Shown in pieces: positions 34,882-43,199 of a stretch of 64,000 nt of DNA. The stretch comes from Oscillospiraceae bacterium. GTDB taxonomy: Bacteria; Bacillota; Clostridia; Oscillospirales; Oscillospiraceae. Under the pieces are notes generated by a model, which did no database searches, was not told the DNA's origin, and worked only from the letters and a program-made list of their open reading frames with translations. The stretch lies in assembly GCA_022795735.1 (NCBI GenBank), contig JAAWHG010000003.1:62001-126000 (forward strand), given 5' to 3'. A program made the position numbers and the translations under genes. Position 1 is the first letter of the stretch, and each line of letters begins with the position of its first letter.

Positions 34882-36648
34882 TCAACCGTCCTCCTTGATT
34901 TTCTGACTGGTGCCGAAGAAGCGCATCAGCAGGTTCATCAGCAGCACCGAGCCATAGGTGATGATGATAAGAATGGTGGCAAAGGCGCAGGCGATGCTGT
35001 AGGAGCCTTTCTCCGCGAACTCGTTGATCTGCACCGTGATGAGCAGGAATTGCGGGGTCACCAGCAGGATGATAGCCGAGATGGCGGTGATGCTGCGGAC
35101 AAAGGCGGTGACCAGGCCGCTGAGGAAAGAGTCCTTGATGAGGGGCAGCGTAACCGTCATAAAGACCTTGAAGCTGTCCGCTCCCATGTCGTAGGCCGAC
35201 TCTTCAATGGACTTGTCGATTTGCCGCAGGGCGGAGATGCCGCTCCGGGTTCCCGTTGGCAGGCTGCGCACCACAAAGACGATGATTAAAATTGCGGCGC
35301 TTCCATAAATGCCGCCCAGCAGACCGTTGGGGAGGACCGAATGCAGGGCGCCTCCATCCCGGAACAAATCCCAACTGCCGCTGTGGAGCAGACCGCTGGA
35401 ATAACCCCGGATGAAGCCGACGCCGAGCACCGTTCCCGGCACCGCCATTGCCAGCATGGACACCGCCTCAATGAAGCCCTTGGATTTGAATTTCCGTTTT
35501 ACAACCAGATAGGAGATAATCATGGACAGCAAAGCGGTAATGGGGGCGGCGATGAGGGAGAGTACAAAGGAATCCCGGAAGGCCTGGAGACCCTTGTACC
35601 GGCTGAACACCTGCCCGAACCATTTGAAGGTCAGCGGCGTGAACTTGTACCCCCAGGTCGGGAACAGCGCGCCGATGGGCACGCAAAGGTACATCAAAAT
35701 GACGAAGGCGGCGGCCAGCGAGCACAAGACCTTGAGGGGGATGGTGACACTCCGGTCGGCGATGAGCATTCTCGCCCTGGACGCCTTGCCCGTCAGCGTG
35801 GCGGCGGTCTTGCGCTCTAAATAGTATTTCTGAACGGCGAACATCGCCAGCGTAATGCACAGCAGCACCACCGCCATCGCCGCCGCGCCCTCTTTGTCGT
35901 AAGCGCCGGTGATTTGGAGATAGATGGTGGTGGCCATGGTATCGTAGGAGCCGCCGATAATCATCGGGTTGGCGAAGTCGGCAATGGACTCGATAAAAGT
36001 CACCAGGAAGGCGTTGCCAAGCCCCGGCAGCACCAGGGGCAGGGTCACACTGGTAAACACTTTCCATCGTGAGGCTCCCATGTCGCGCGCCGCCTCTTCC
36101 AGGGAGGGGTCGATGTTTTTCAGCAGCCCCTTGAACATCATGTAGCATACGGGGAAGAAGGTGAGGGTTTGTACGATGACGATCCCCCAGTAGCCGTAGA
36201 CGCTGTTGTCATAGATATTCAGCAGGAAGCGGGTAATCAGCCCCGCCTTGCCGAAGAGCATAATCATGGACAGAGACAGCACAAACGGCGGGGACACGAC
36301 GGGCAGCATGGATACCATCTTGAACAGCCCGCCCGCCAGACGGCCAATCCGGACGTACACCTCCACGTAGGCGAACAGCAGCCCCACGGCGGCGGACAGG
36401 ATGCCCACCACCAGCCCAATTTTCATGGTGTTGCCGATGGCGGTACGGAAGTTGGGCATAGCCAGGACCCGCTTGAAAATGTCCAGCGTGAAGCCATTTC
36501 CGCTGTAGATGCTGTCCACCAGGAGGATGGCCAGGGGATACAAAATAAACAGGGTCAGAAAGGCGATGAGTACCACAATGGTGCACACCAGAATGGGATC
36601 GCCCATCAGCTTTTTACGGTCCAGCGCTGCGCTTTGACCTCTTGCCAT
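34882..36648 (-). CDS. Fused ABC permease (FbpB/iron type, two MetI-like domains)
   Basis: 588 residues from ATG 36648 (AAAGGAGG just upstream); a longer frame to 36726 overlaps a hairpin and is not used. About 12 membrane helices in two homologous halves, each with an EAA loop for the ATPase: EEAARDMGASRWKVF and EESAYDMGADSFKVF. A fused double permease is the usual architecture of FbpB/AfuB-type systems for ferric iron or organic phosphates. Confidence 0.92.
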   Translation of the reverse strand: MARGQSAALDRKKLMGDPILVCTIVVLIAFLTLFILYPLAILLVDSIYSGNGFTLDIFKRVLAMPNFRTAIGNTMKIGLVVGILSAAVGLLFAYVEVYVRIGRLAGGLFKMVSMLPVVSPPFVLSLSMIMLFGKAGLITRFLLNIYDNSVYGYWGIVIVQTLTFFPVCYMMFKGLLKNIDPSLEEAARDMGASRWKVFTSVTLPLVLPGLGNAFLVTFIESIADFANPMIIGGSYDTMATTIYLQITGAYDKEGAAAMAVVLLCITLAMFAVQKYYLERKTAATLTGKASRARMLIADRSVTIPLKVLCSLAAAFVILMYLCVPIGALFPTWGYKFTPLTFKWFGQVFSRYKGLQAFRDSFVLSLIAAPITALLSMIISYLVVKRKFKSKGFIEAVSMLAMAVPGTVLGVGFIRGYSSGLLHSGSWDLFRDGGALHSVLPNGLLGGIYGSAAILIIVFVVRSLPTGTRSGISALRQIDKSIEESAYDMGADSFKVFMTVTLPLIKDSFLSGLVTAFVRSITAISAIILLVTPQFLLITVQINEFAEKGSYSIACAFATILIIITYGSVLLMNLLMRFFGTSQKIKEDG

Positions 36649-36692
36649 AGCGAGGCCTCCTTTCCTTGCGAATGATGGAAACCGTTGGAGGC

Positions 36693-36733
36693 AAGAAAAC
36701 GGGGAGGACGGAGGTGATGCCTCCATCCTCCCC
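36693..36733 (-). terminator. Intra-operon attenuator hairpin
   Basis: On the minus strand GGGGAGGATGGAGG pairs, with one mismatch, with CCTCCGTCCTCCCC, followed by GTTTTCTT. It sits between the binding-protein gene and the permease gene and would let more binding protein than permease be made, a common arrangement. Confidence 0.7.
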
Positions 36734-36768
36734 GCGGCAGGTTTCTTCCCTAACGGTTTCGCTCTGAT

Positions 36769-37974
36769 TTACTCGGTCTGGAAGCGGTCGTCGCCGCCGC
36801 CCAGTGCGGCCATGACCTCTTCGATATAAGTGGTGATGTTGTTCTTGGCGTCCTCGAAGTCATAGTCCATGACGTTCTCGGGATCGAGGCCGAACTCAGC
36901 CGCCTGCGCAGGCTGGGTGGCGTTGTCGATAACCAGGAACTGATAGGAGCCGTTGTCATCGGCCAGCTCCACGCACTCGGGAGACAGGGCGTATTCCACC
37001 CACAGCTTGGCGGCGTTGGGATGTGCGCAGCCCTTGAAGATGGCGGTCGCGCCGATCTCGAAGGAGGTGCCGCTGGAGGGAATAATCAGGTCGATGTTTT
37101 CATAGCCGTTGTCCACAATCTGGGTGATGCCGTCGTGGAGGAAGCCGATGCCCACCACGCACTCGCCGGTGCCCACATTCTTGGACGGGCCGGAGCCGGA
37201 CTTGGTGTAAACCTCGATGTTTTTGTCCAGGTCCACCAGATACTGAATGCCCTCGTCATGGCCGTACTTCTGAATCATGGTGTTGATGACCAGCTTGGCG
37301 GTGCCGGCGGTATTGTAGTTGGACAGCCAGATCAGGTCCTTGTACTCCGGCTTGGTCAGGTCGGCCCAATCCTGGGGCGCTTCCAGATTCATGCGCGCGA
37401 GCTCGTCGCGGTTGACCATGAAGCCCAGGATGCCCTTGTAGATGCCGTGCCAGTTGCTGTCGGCGTCCTTGTACTGGTCGCCCAGCAGGTGGGAGGCGTT
37501 GATGGCCTCATAGGGCATCAGCAGGCCTTCCGCCGCCACGACGTTGTAGGGATCGGTGGTGCCACCGAACCAGACGTCGGCGGAGGGGTTGCCGTTTTCC
37601 TCTTCAATCTTGGCCTGGACCTCGCCGGTGGACAGGCGCTGGAAGGTGGTCTTAATGCCGTACAGCTCTTCAAAGTGCTCGCAGGCGGCTGCCAGATACT
37701 CTTCCTCGCAGGAGCCATAGACCACCAGCTCGCCTTCCGCCTGGGCGGCTGCGACAAGCTCGGCCATGGGGTCGGCGGCAGGCGCCGGCTCGGCGGGCTG
37801 CTCAGCGGGTTCGGCCGGGGCCTCCGGCTCCGTGGCAGGCTCGGTAGCCGGCTCGGTTGCGGGCTGTGTGGCGGGCTTGGCGGGGGCTGGTGTGTCGGCC
37901 GGCTTGTTGCCGCAGCCGGCCAGCAGACCGAGCACCATGACGGTGGTCAAGAGAATTGCAAGTGCTTTTTTCAT
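36769..37974 (-). CDS. ABC transporter substrate-binding lipoprotein (AfuA/FbpA-like)
   Basis: 401 residues. The lipobox LLAGC gives the lipidated Cys21. Residues about 26-70 are a low-complexity linker of Pro, Ala, Thr and Glu with three repeats of ATEP. The periplasmic-binding fold follows (GELVVYGSCEEEYLAAACEHFEELYGIKT, SADVWFGGTTDPYNVVAAEGLL). This text fits the COG1840 group, whose members bind Fe3+ or, in AfuA, hexose phosphates. The tyrosine pair of true ferric-binding FbpA is not obvious, so the substrate is open. First gene of its operon, with a consensus promoter upstream. Confidence 0.9.
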   Translation of the reverse strand: MKKALAILLTTVMVLGLLAGCGNKPADTPAPAKPATQPATEPATEPATEPEAPAEPAEQPAEPAPAADPMAELVAAAQAEGELVVYGSCEEEYLAAACEHFEELYGIKTTFQRLSTGEVQAKIEEENGNPSADVWFGGTTDPYNVVAAEGLLMPYEAINASHLLGDQYKDADSNWHGIYKGILGFMVNRDELARMNLEAPQDWADLTKPEYKDLIWLSNYNTAGTAKLVINTMIQKYGHDEGIQYLVDLDKNIEVYTKSGSGPSKNVGTGECVVGIGFLHDGITQIVDNGYENIDLIIPSSGTSFEIGATAIFKGCAHPNAAKLWVEYALSPECVELADDNGSYQFLVIDNATQPAQAAEFGLDPENVMDYDFEDAKNNITTYIEEVMAALGGGDDRFQTE

Positions 37975-38043
37975 TTCCGATAGAACCTCCTATAATCCGT
38001 TTTGTGTGCTTTTGACAAAATCCCTTGGGATTTCACACGCAAT

Positions 38044-38072
38044 ATTTTACGCCCCATCTAATGTCCTGTCAA
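38044..38072 (-). promoter_or_regulatory. Sigma-A promoter of the ABC transporter operon
   Basis: On the minus strand TTGACA, 17 nt, TAAAAT, 70 bases before the binding-protein ATG. Confidence 0.75.
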
Positions 38073-38107
38073 GGTCCAATCGAAAAAATAGGCAGGATTT
38101 TCTACTG

Positions 38108-39181
38108 TCAGCCCGGGTAACGGGTGGTTCCGAAAAAGTTGCCCCCCTCCAGATAGGCGCGTGTGAGCTCACGGTCCCAGTGCACGACGCCCTCATAGTT
38201 GCCCTCGGTCACAATCACGCTGTCCGCAAGCACCTCCAACACGACAACGGAGTGGCTGTTGTGCTTGACGCGGAGTATGTCTCCGACGCGGATGGACTCG
38301 AACCCCTCATATCGCGTCCCAGGATTGTCCCCCCAAACCTCGTCGGTGCACATGGCCGCAAAGGCGGCGCAGCCGACGCCTCGGAATCCCAGCCCGTCAG
38401 AGCTGTAATAGGTTCCGAGGTTCCAGACGGTCCCCTCTGGATAACCGTCGCGCAGGCCGTTGAGAATTTCCCGAATATTTTCGTCCGTAATTTCCTTCCC
38501 GTTTGCCAAAAATCCCGCAACCGTTGCGGCGGGAGGCGCCGGCTCAGCGGGAACCTCCGACCCGGCGGAAGGGTCCAAAACGGAAGGCGGGTCCAGCGGG
38601 GTCTCCGGCTCAGGCGGCACAGGGTCGGCGGACAGCCCGCTATCCTTGGTAGCCTCCTCCAGCGCCCAAGCCTCGGCATGGGATGCGTCTGCGCTGACGA
38701 CGGCCCGTTCCTGCGCATGGTCCCAATAGACCGCAACGTCAAGCGCCTGGCCCAAATCCCGAAGCTTGTAGAAATTGTTGTTGTCCAAATTATAGCCGGA
38801 CAGCGAGACCGGTTCCCCGTCCAACAGGACATTGGCGGCGGAGGCTTTTACCTCGGGGTTGTCCGCAAGCGCGGTCCACTCGCCGCCGGTTCTGGTATAT
38901 GCCATGCCGCTGGTGAGCTCGACGGCCTCGCGCTCGCTGTTCCAGGCGCATTCAAAGGGAACGCCGGCCGAATCCAAGAGGACCGCGAGGTCGCGGAGCT
39001 TTATGTAGTTGCTGCCCTCTATGGAATACATCGGCACGTCAAAGGATTCGGAACGTCCGTTGTCGAGCAGAAGAATCTCCTGATTGGAAACGACCGGACG
39101 GACGTCTGCCGCAGCCGCCGCGAAGGGCAGCAGCGACAGGCTCAACGCAAGCGCGGGAAAAAGGCGATAGGGTTTCTTCAC
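38108..39181 (-). CDS. Secreted stalk-domain protein with cysteine-peptidase-like C-terminus
   Basis: 357 residues from GTG 39181 (AAGGAGG upstream). Signal peptide about 1-25 (LFPALALSLSLLPFAAAAA). Residues about 30-165 contain two copies of the copper-amine-oxidase-N/stalk type unit (NYIKLRDLAVLL and NFYKLRDLGQAL). A Pro/Glu/Ala linker (about 180-215) follows. The C-terminal domain has GVGCAAFAAMC and, about 50 residues later, HNSHSVVVLEV, which resembles the Cys-His arrangement of CHAP/NlpC-P60 peptidases. A cell-wall hydrolase is possible but not proven. Confidence 0.75.
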   Translation of the reverse strand: MKKPYRLFPALALSLSLLPFAAAAADVRPVVSNQEILLLDNGRSESFDVPMYSIEGSNYIKLRDLAVLLDSAGVPFECAWNSEREAVELTSGMAYTRTGGEWTALADNPEVKASAANVLLDGEPVSLSGYNLDNNNFYKLRDLGQALDVAVYWDHAQERAVVSADASHAEAWALEEATKDSGLSADPVPPEPETPLDPPSVLDPSAGSEVPAEPAPPAATVAGFLANGKEITDENIREILNGLRDGYPEGTVWNLGTYYSSDGLGFRGVGCAAFAAMCTDEVWGDNPGTRYEGFESIRVGDILRVKHNSHSVVVLEVLADSVIVTEGNYEGVVHWDRELTRAYLEGGNFFGTTRYPG

Positions 39182-39237
39182 TGAAAAACCTCCTTGGTAA
39201 AAATATGAGCGTCCATACTTTTGCTGAAAGCTGACAT

Positions 39238-39267
39238 ATTATACAACGAATCCCATCCTTACGTCAA
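39238..39267 (-). promoter_or_regulatory. Sigma-A promoter of the stalk-domain gene
   Basis: On the minus strand TTGACG, 18 nt, TATAAT. Confidence 0.65.
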
Positions 39268-39298
39268 TAAGCCGTTTGATATGAGTCGTTGGCAACTG

Positions 39299-40939
39299 TT
39301 AATTTTTGCTAATCTGACCCTTGACCGTATATACAATATATGTCAAATGGTCCCCCAATCTTTCAATATTTGACACAAGATTAATAAAAACCCCGCTGCT
39401 CTCCGGCTTACAAATACCCGCGTTAAGGCGTTCTATGTGTTCATCAATCAACCGCTTCCGGGAGGCGTCAATCTGATCCTCCAGCATATCCGCCTTCGAA
39501 ACGAGCGACATATCTTTTTCCAAAACAATTCGTTTTGTCAGGCCAAAGAGTTGCACCACAGTTTGAATCATTTCATAAATTTCGTTCCGAACATCCTCGG
39601 AAAAATCCAGATTATTCTTAATTGAGCTCTGGGCATATTTTGTAAAATTATCGGCGATTTCCGCAATTCGCATAATATCGCTCGCGTTGCTGTGAACATT
39701 CGATATACTTTTTTCATCCGAAAGCTGGCGGCTTTTTGTGGAAAGCCGAATCAGATAATTCAAAATATCGTGATAAATCGCATCCGCCTCCTCAATTTTT
39801 CCATGCGCCGTTTCTATAAGCTGCCGGTCCTTTGTGTCAAACGAGCGGTACGCCGTCTGGAACGCGTCCATTGCCTTGTCCGCCAGGAGAACCGTCTCAT
39901 TCTCCAACTGAGAGATCGCGAGCGACGGCGACGACAGCATTCTGTCGTCAAGATGGGTCACTTTCTCTTCCGGCTCCTTATCTTCGATCAACATCTCAGA
40001 AATTTTCACAAACATACCGCAGAAAGGCAGAAAAATCACCGTGCAGGTCACGTTGAAAAAGGTATGAAACATAGCAATCTGCGTCGCGGCGGAGTGGAAC
40101 CATTTTCCAAACGTCATGCGCATAAAATCTGGCTGCAGCATCAGCAAAATGGCAAAGATTGCCGACCCGAACGCGTTAAAAAGCAAGTGAATCAGGCTTG
40201 TCCGCCTTGCGTTTGTCCCCGCCGTCATGGAAGACATCAGCGCCGTAACACACGAACCGATATTCGTTCCGAGGATGATATACAGCACTTCATTTCCGCC
40301 CGTTCCAACCGTCAGCCCCGCCACCGACATGGCAATAATAATCGAGGTGGTCGCGGAGCTCGACTGTACAATTGCCGTCAGGATGACCCCGATCACAAAA
40401 AGCAAAAGCGGATTTTTTACGTTTTCAAATATTACCTGTATCGCTTTGGCGTTGACCTTCATCGCGTCCGACATAATGGAGAGGCCAATAAAGACAAGTC
40501 CGAACCCGGCTATAATCAGCCCTGTCTTTTTTAGATTCTCATTTTTGCACAGCATACTAATCATAATTCCCACAAACACGAAGGCCTGAATATAGGTCGT
40601 TATGGGAAACGCGCTGAGGGCGGCGATCTGCGCCGTGATTGTTGTGCCTATATTCGCGCCCATTATCATTGCCGTGGCCTGATAGAGGTTTACGATGCCA
40701 ACATTGACAAAACCGACAATCAGTACCGTCGTCACACCCGAACTCTGAATCAGCGCCGTAGCGGCGGTGCCAATCGCCATATTGGTCAATCTTTTGTCCG
40801 CAATTTTTCCAAAGATACCCTTTATTTTGCCGGTGGCAAGCTGTTCGATATTGGCCGTTAAAAAGTGAACGCCCACCAAAAACACGCCGGTTCCCGCCAG
40901 CAGTTTGACCAAAAACAGAATCAACTCGTTCCAACTCAT
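39299..40939 (-). CDS. Na+/phosphate cotransporter family protein with PhoU-like tail
   Basis: 546 residues. The membrane half (1-310) carries the two inverted Na/Pi repeats with their QSS signatures (ATALIQSSGVTTVLI, QSS at 65-67, and ILTAIVQSSSATTSIII). The C-terminal 220 residues are helical and PhoU-like. These bacterial proteins are thought to move phosphate with sodium, often as exporters. The start is 33 bases after the CaCA exporter gene with GGAGGAGG between, so both are probably cotranscribed and share the riboswitch control. Confidence 0.92.
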   Translation of the reverse strand: MSWNELILFLVKLLAGTGVFLVGVHFLTANIEQLATGKIKGIFGKIADKRLTNMAIGTAATALIQSSGVTTVLIVGFVNVGIVNLYQATAMIMGANIGTTITAQIAALSAFPITTYIQAFVFVGIMISMLCKNENLKKTGLIIAGFGLVFIGLSIMSDAMKVNAKAIQVIFENVKNPLLLFVIGVILTAIVQSSSATTSIIIAMSVAGLTVGTGGNEVLYIILGTNIGSCVTALMSSMTAGTNARRTSLIHLLFNAFGSAIFAILLMLQPDFMRMTFGKWFHSAATQIAMFHTFFNVTCTVIFLPFCGMFVKISEMLIEDKEPEEKVTHLDDRMLSSPSLAISQLENETVLLADKAMDAFQTAYRSFDTKDRQLIETAHGKIEEADAIYHDILNYLIRLSTKSRQLSDEKSISNVHSNASDIMRIAEIADNFTKYAQSSIKNNLDFSEDVRNEIYEMIQTVVQLFGLTKRIVLEKDMSLVSKADMLEDQIDASRKRLIDEHIERLNAGICKPESSGVFINLVSNIERLGDHLTYIVYTVKGQISKN

Positions 40940-40972
40940 CGAAATAAACCTCCTCCAGACAACAAATATAGT

Positions 40973-41908
40973 TTACACAATCGCGCCAAAATATAAAACA
41001 TATCCCAACAGCATGGCCGCGCCGTGCCAACGCCTCAGCTTTTTACGCCCGGCGCAAAACACGATCAAAAGCAGCGCCGCCGCCGCAGAGACAGCGCTGT
41101 CAAAGCGAAAGCCCTCCGCGAACGCCACCGGCCGGATCAACGAGGAAATTCCCACCACAAATAAAATGTTAAAAATGTTGCTGCCCACAATATTGCCAAT
41201 CGCAATATCCGGCTTTCCCTTTTTCGCGGCTGTAACAGACGTTACCAGCTCAGGAAGCGAGGTGCCGAGCGCCACGATTGTCAATCCAATAAACCGCTCG
41301 CTCATGCCCAGTCTTTCCGCAATTGCGCAGGCGGCGTCCACCGCCAGACCGCTTCCCGCCACCGTCATAGCCAAGCCGGAAATACAAAGCAGAATGACCT
41401 TCCAAGTCTTTCCAGACCGTTGGGTAACCGCTCCCGTTCCATCAGCCCCGCCTTTCTTTTTTACCGGGATAAACAAATAGCAAAGGTACAGTCCGAACAG
41501 AATTACCAGAACCATGCCGTCCGCAAACCCGATGCTTCCATCCAGCCCCTGTATCAGCAGCAGAATACTAGTTCCCGTCAGAAACGGAAGCTCATATTTC
41601 ACCGTGTTTGTTTTAACAGCAAGGGTCGTGACCGCCGCTGACAGGCCCAAAATGATAAGAATGTTCAAAATATTGCTGCCCACTACGTTCCCGATTGTAA
41701 TAGCCGCGTTGCCCTTCATGACAGCGGAAATGCTGACTGCCGCCTCCGGCAAACTCGTACCCATCGCCACCACGGTAAGCCCTACCACAAGCGGCGGAAT
41801 GCCAAGCTTCCCCGCCAGTTCGGAAGCGCCGCACACAAACCAATCCGCGCCTTTTACCAGCAGCGCGATACCCGCCGCCAGAATCAGCGTCCACACCAAA
41901 ATTTCCAT
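40973..41908 (-). CDS. CaCA-family cation/sodium antiporter, probably Mn2+- or Ca2+-exporting
   Basis: 311 residues with about ten membrane helices. The two alpha repeats are clear: VAMGTSLPEAAVSISAVMKG...GNVVGSNILNI and VALGTSLPELVTSVTAAKKG...GNIVGSNIFNI, as in YrbG/CaxA sodium-calcium exchangers. Its leader contains a probable yybP-ykoY Mn2+ riboswitch with a terminator, and genes under this switch usually handle Mn2+ excess. A role in Mn2+ export is therefore inferred in addition to the Ca2+ role suggested by homology. Confidence 0.9.
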   Translation of the reverse strand: MEILVWTLILAAGIALLVKGADWFVCGASELAGKLGIPPLVVGLTVVAMGTSLPEAAVSISAVMKGNAAITIGNVVGSNILNILIILGLSAAVTTLAVKTNTVKYELPFLTGTSILLLIQGLDGSIGFADGMVLVILFGLYLCYLFIPVKKKGGADGTGAVTQRSGKTWKVILLCISGLAMTVAGSGLAVDAACAIAERLGMSERFIGLTIVALGTSLPELVTSVTAAKKGKPDIAIGNIVGSNIFNILFVVGISSLIRPVAFAEGFRFDSAVSAAAALLLIVFCAGRKKLRRWHGAAMLLGYVLYFGAIV

Positions 41909-41940
41909 AAAAAAACGACCTCCTTACCAGACCGGCAAAG

Positions 41941-41985
41941 CATAAAAACAGAGACTTTGCCGCTAATCTATAACAGCAAAGTCTC
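41941..41985 (-). terminator. Riboswitch-linked terminator before the CaCA exporter
   Basis: On the minus strand GAGACTTTGC (41985-41976) pairs perfectly with GCAAAGTCTC (41960-41951), followed by TGTTTTTATG. Its first arm contains the CTTTG that closes the aptamer, so the two structures exclude each other. Confidence 0.75.
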
Positions 41986-42075
41986 GCCATTTCATTACAA
42001 AGCCGGATTTCAGGAAATCGTACTGACGGCAAAGTAAACACGGAATGACTCCATGCAAGCTACTCCCTTTGTACT
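41975..42075 (-). promoter_or_regulatory. Probable yybP-ykoY (Mn2+) riboswitch
   Basis: On the minus strand the conserved parts occur in order: ACAAAGGGAGTAGCTTGC (L1 region; usual form AAAGGGGAGUAGC), GCCGTCAGTACG, then CCGGCTTTGTAATG (the L3/P3 region CCGGCUUUGU), and GGCGAGACTTTGC (closing strand). The P1 helix CAAAG/CTTTG brings the ends together. Formation of P1 would take away the first arm of the terminator, so ligand should switch the gene on. The call is from remembered consensus, not a covariance search. Confidence 0.75.
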
Positions 42076-43175
42076 TACAGTATATCGTTTTTGCGTATTT
42101 TTGTCAATCCAAATATTTCTCCGGACGCCGCCGGCGGCGCATGGTCCGCCAACGCGCCATCTGGCAGGGCGCGCAAATAGGTCTCGCGGGAGATGATCCC
42201 GGCCTGGAACAAATTTTGCACGGCGCGCTCCATCAGGATGTTGCCCGCCCCGGCGGTGGTCTGGATGACATTGGCAATCTGATGGGTCTTGCCCTCGCGG
42301 ATCAGGCTGCGGATGGCAAAATCGGTTTTCATCACCTCGCAGGCCAGCACCCGCCCTCTTCCCGACGTCCGGGGAAGCAGCTTCTGACAGAGCACCGCCC
42401 GAAGCGTCTGCGAGAGCTGAAGCCGGATTTGCTGCTGCTGTCCGGTGCCGAACACCCCCACAATGCGGTCAATGGCGTCGGCGGCCGAACCGGTGTGCAC
42501 CGTGCCAAACACCAGATGACCGGTCTCGGCGGCGGTCAGCGCGGTTTCAATGGTGTCCAGGTCGCGCAGCTCCCCCACCAGGATCACATCCGGGTCCTCT
42601 CGCAGGGCAGCGCGGAGGCCTGCGGCGAAGCTGGCGGTGTCCCTGCCAATTTCCCGTTGATGAATCACGCAGCGGTCGGGTACGTAGACATACTCGACCG
42701 GGTCCTCCAACGTCAAAATATGCTTAAATGCGGTGTGGTTAATCTCGTTGAGCACCGCCGCGAGGGTGGTGGACTTGCCCGACCCGGTCTCGCCGGCAAC
42801 CAGCACCAGGCCATGGCCATACCCGGACAGCTCCAACGCGGCGGCGGGGAGCCCCAGGTCTTCAACACGGGGAATCTCCGCATGGAGCAGACGCAGGGCA
42901 GCCGACCATCCTCCCTGGGCCCGGAACAGGTTGATGCGGCAGCGGACCCCGGAGATGGTCTTAGCAAGGTCCAGCTCGCCCGCCCGGACCGCGCTGTCAA
43001 GTGCATCGCCGGCAAACGCCCGAACAATGCGTTCACACCCGTCCGGAGTCAGCCGGACGCAATCCAGTTCCCGCACCTCTCCATCGACGCGGCAGCGCGG
43101 CGTCAGACCGGAGACCAGGTGTATGTCGGATGCGCCTTCCGCATGGGCCTTGCGCACAAGTTCCTCCACCGTCAT
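42075..43175 (-). CDS. pilT: Type IV pilus retraction ATPase PilT
   Basis: Hexameric ATPase that pulls pili back. 366 residues. An N-terminal PAS-like region (LVRKAHAEGASDIHLVSGLTPRCRVDGEV), Walker A GETGSGKSTT, the acidic Asp box region HQREIGRDTASF, Walker B GELRDLDTIETAL and the His box HTGSAADAIDRIVGVF are all intact. Last gene of the pilus operon, 24 bases after the PilB-like gene. Its presence argues for true retractable pili rather than a secretion or competence pseudopilus only. Confidence 0.94.
   Translation of the reverse strand: MTVEELVRKAHAEGASDIHLVSGLTPRCRVDGEVRELDCVRLTPDGCERIVRAFAGDALDSAVRAGELDLAKTISGVRCRINLFRAQGGWSAALRLLHAEIPRVEDLGLPAAALELSGYGHGLVLVAGETGSGKSTTLAAVLNEINHTAFKHILTLEDPVEYVYVPDRCVIHQREIGRDTASFAAGLRAALREDPDVILVGELRDLDTIETALTAAETGHLVFGTVHTGSAADAIDRIVGVFGTGQQQQIRLQLSQTLRAVLCQKLLPRTSGRGRVLACEVMKTDFAIRSLIREGKTHQIANVIQTTAGAGNILMERAVQNLFQAGIISRETYLRALPDGALADHAPPAASGEIFGLTKIRKNDIL
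42079..42107 (-). promoter_or_regulatory. Sigma-A promoter of the CaCA exporter leader, inside pilT
   Basis: On the minus strand consensus TTGACA, 17 nt, TATACT. The -10 box is part of the last codons of pilT, and the aptamer begins only about 8 bases later. Confidence 0.8.
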
Positions 43176-43199
43176 AGAATTTCCCTCCGTTTGGCCGGT

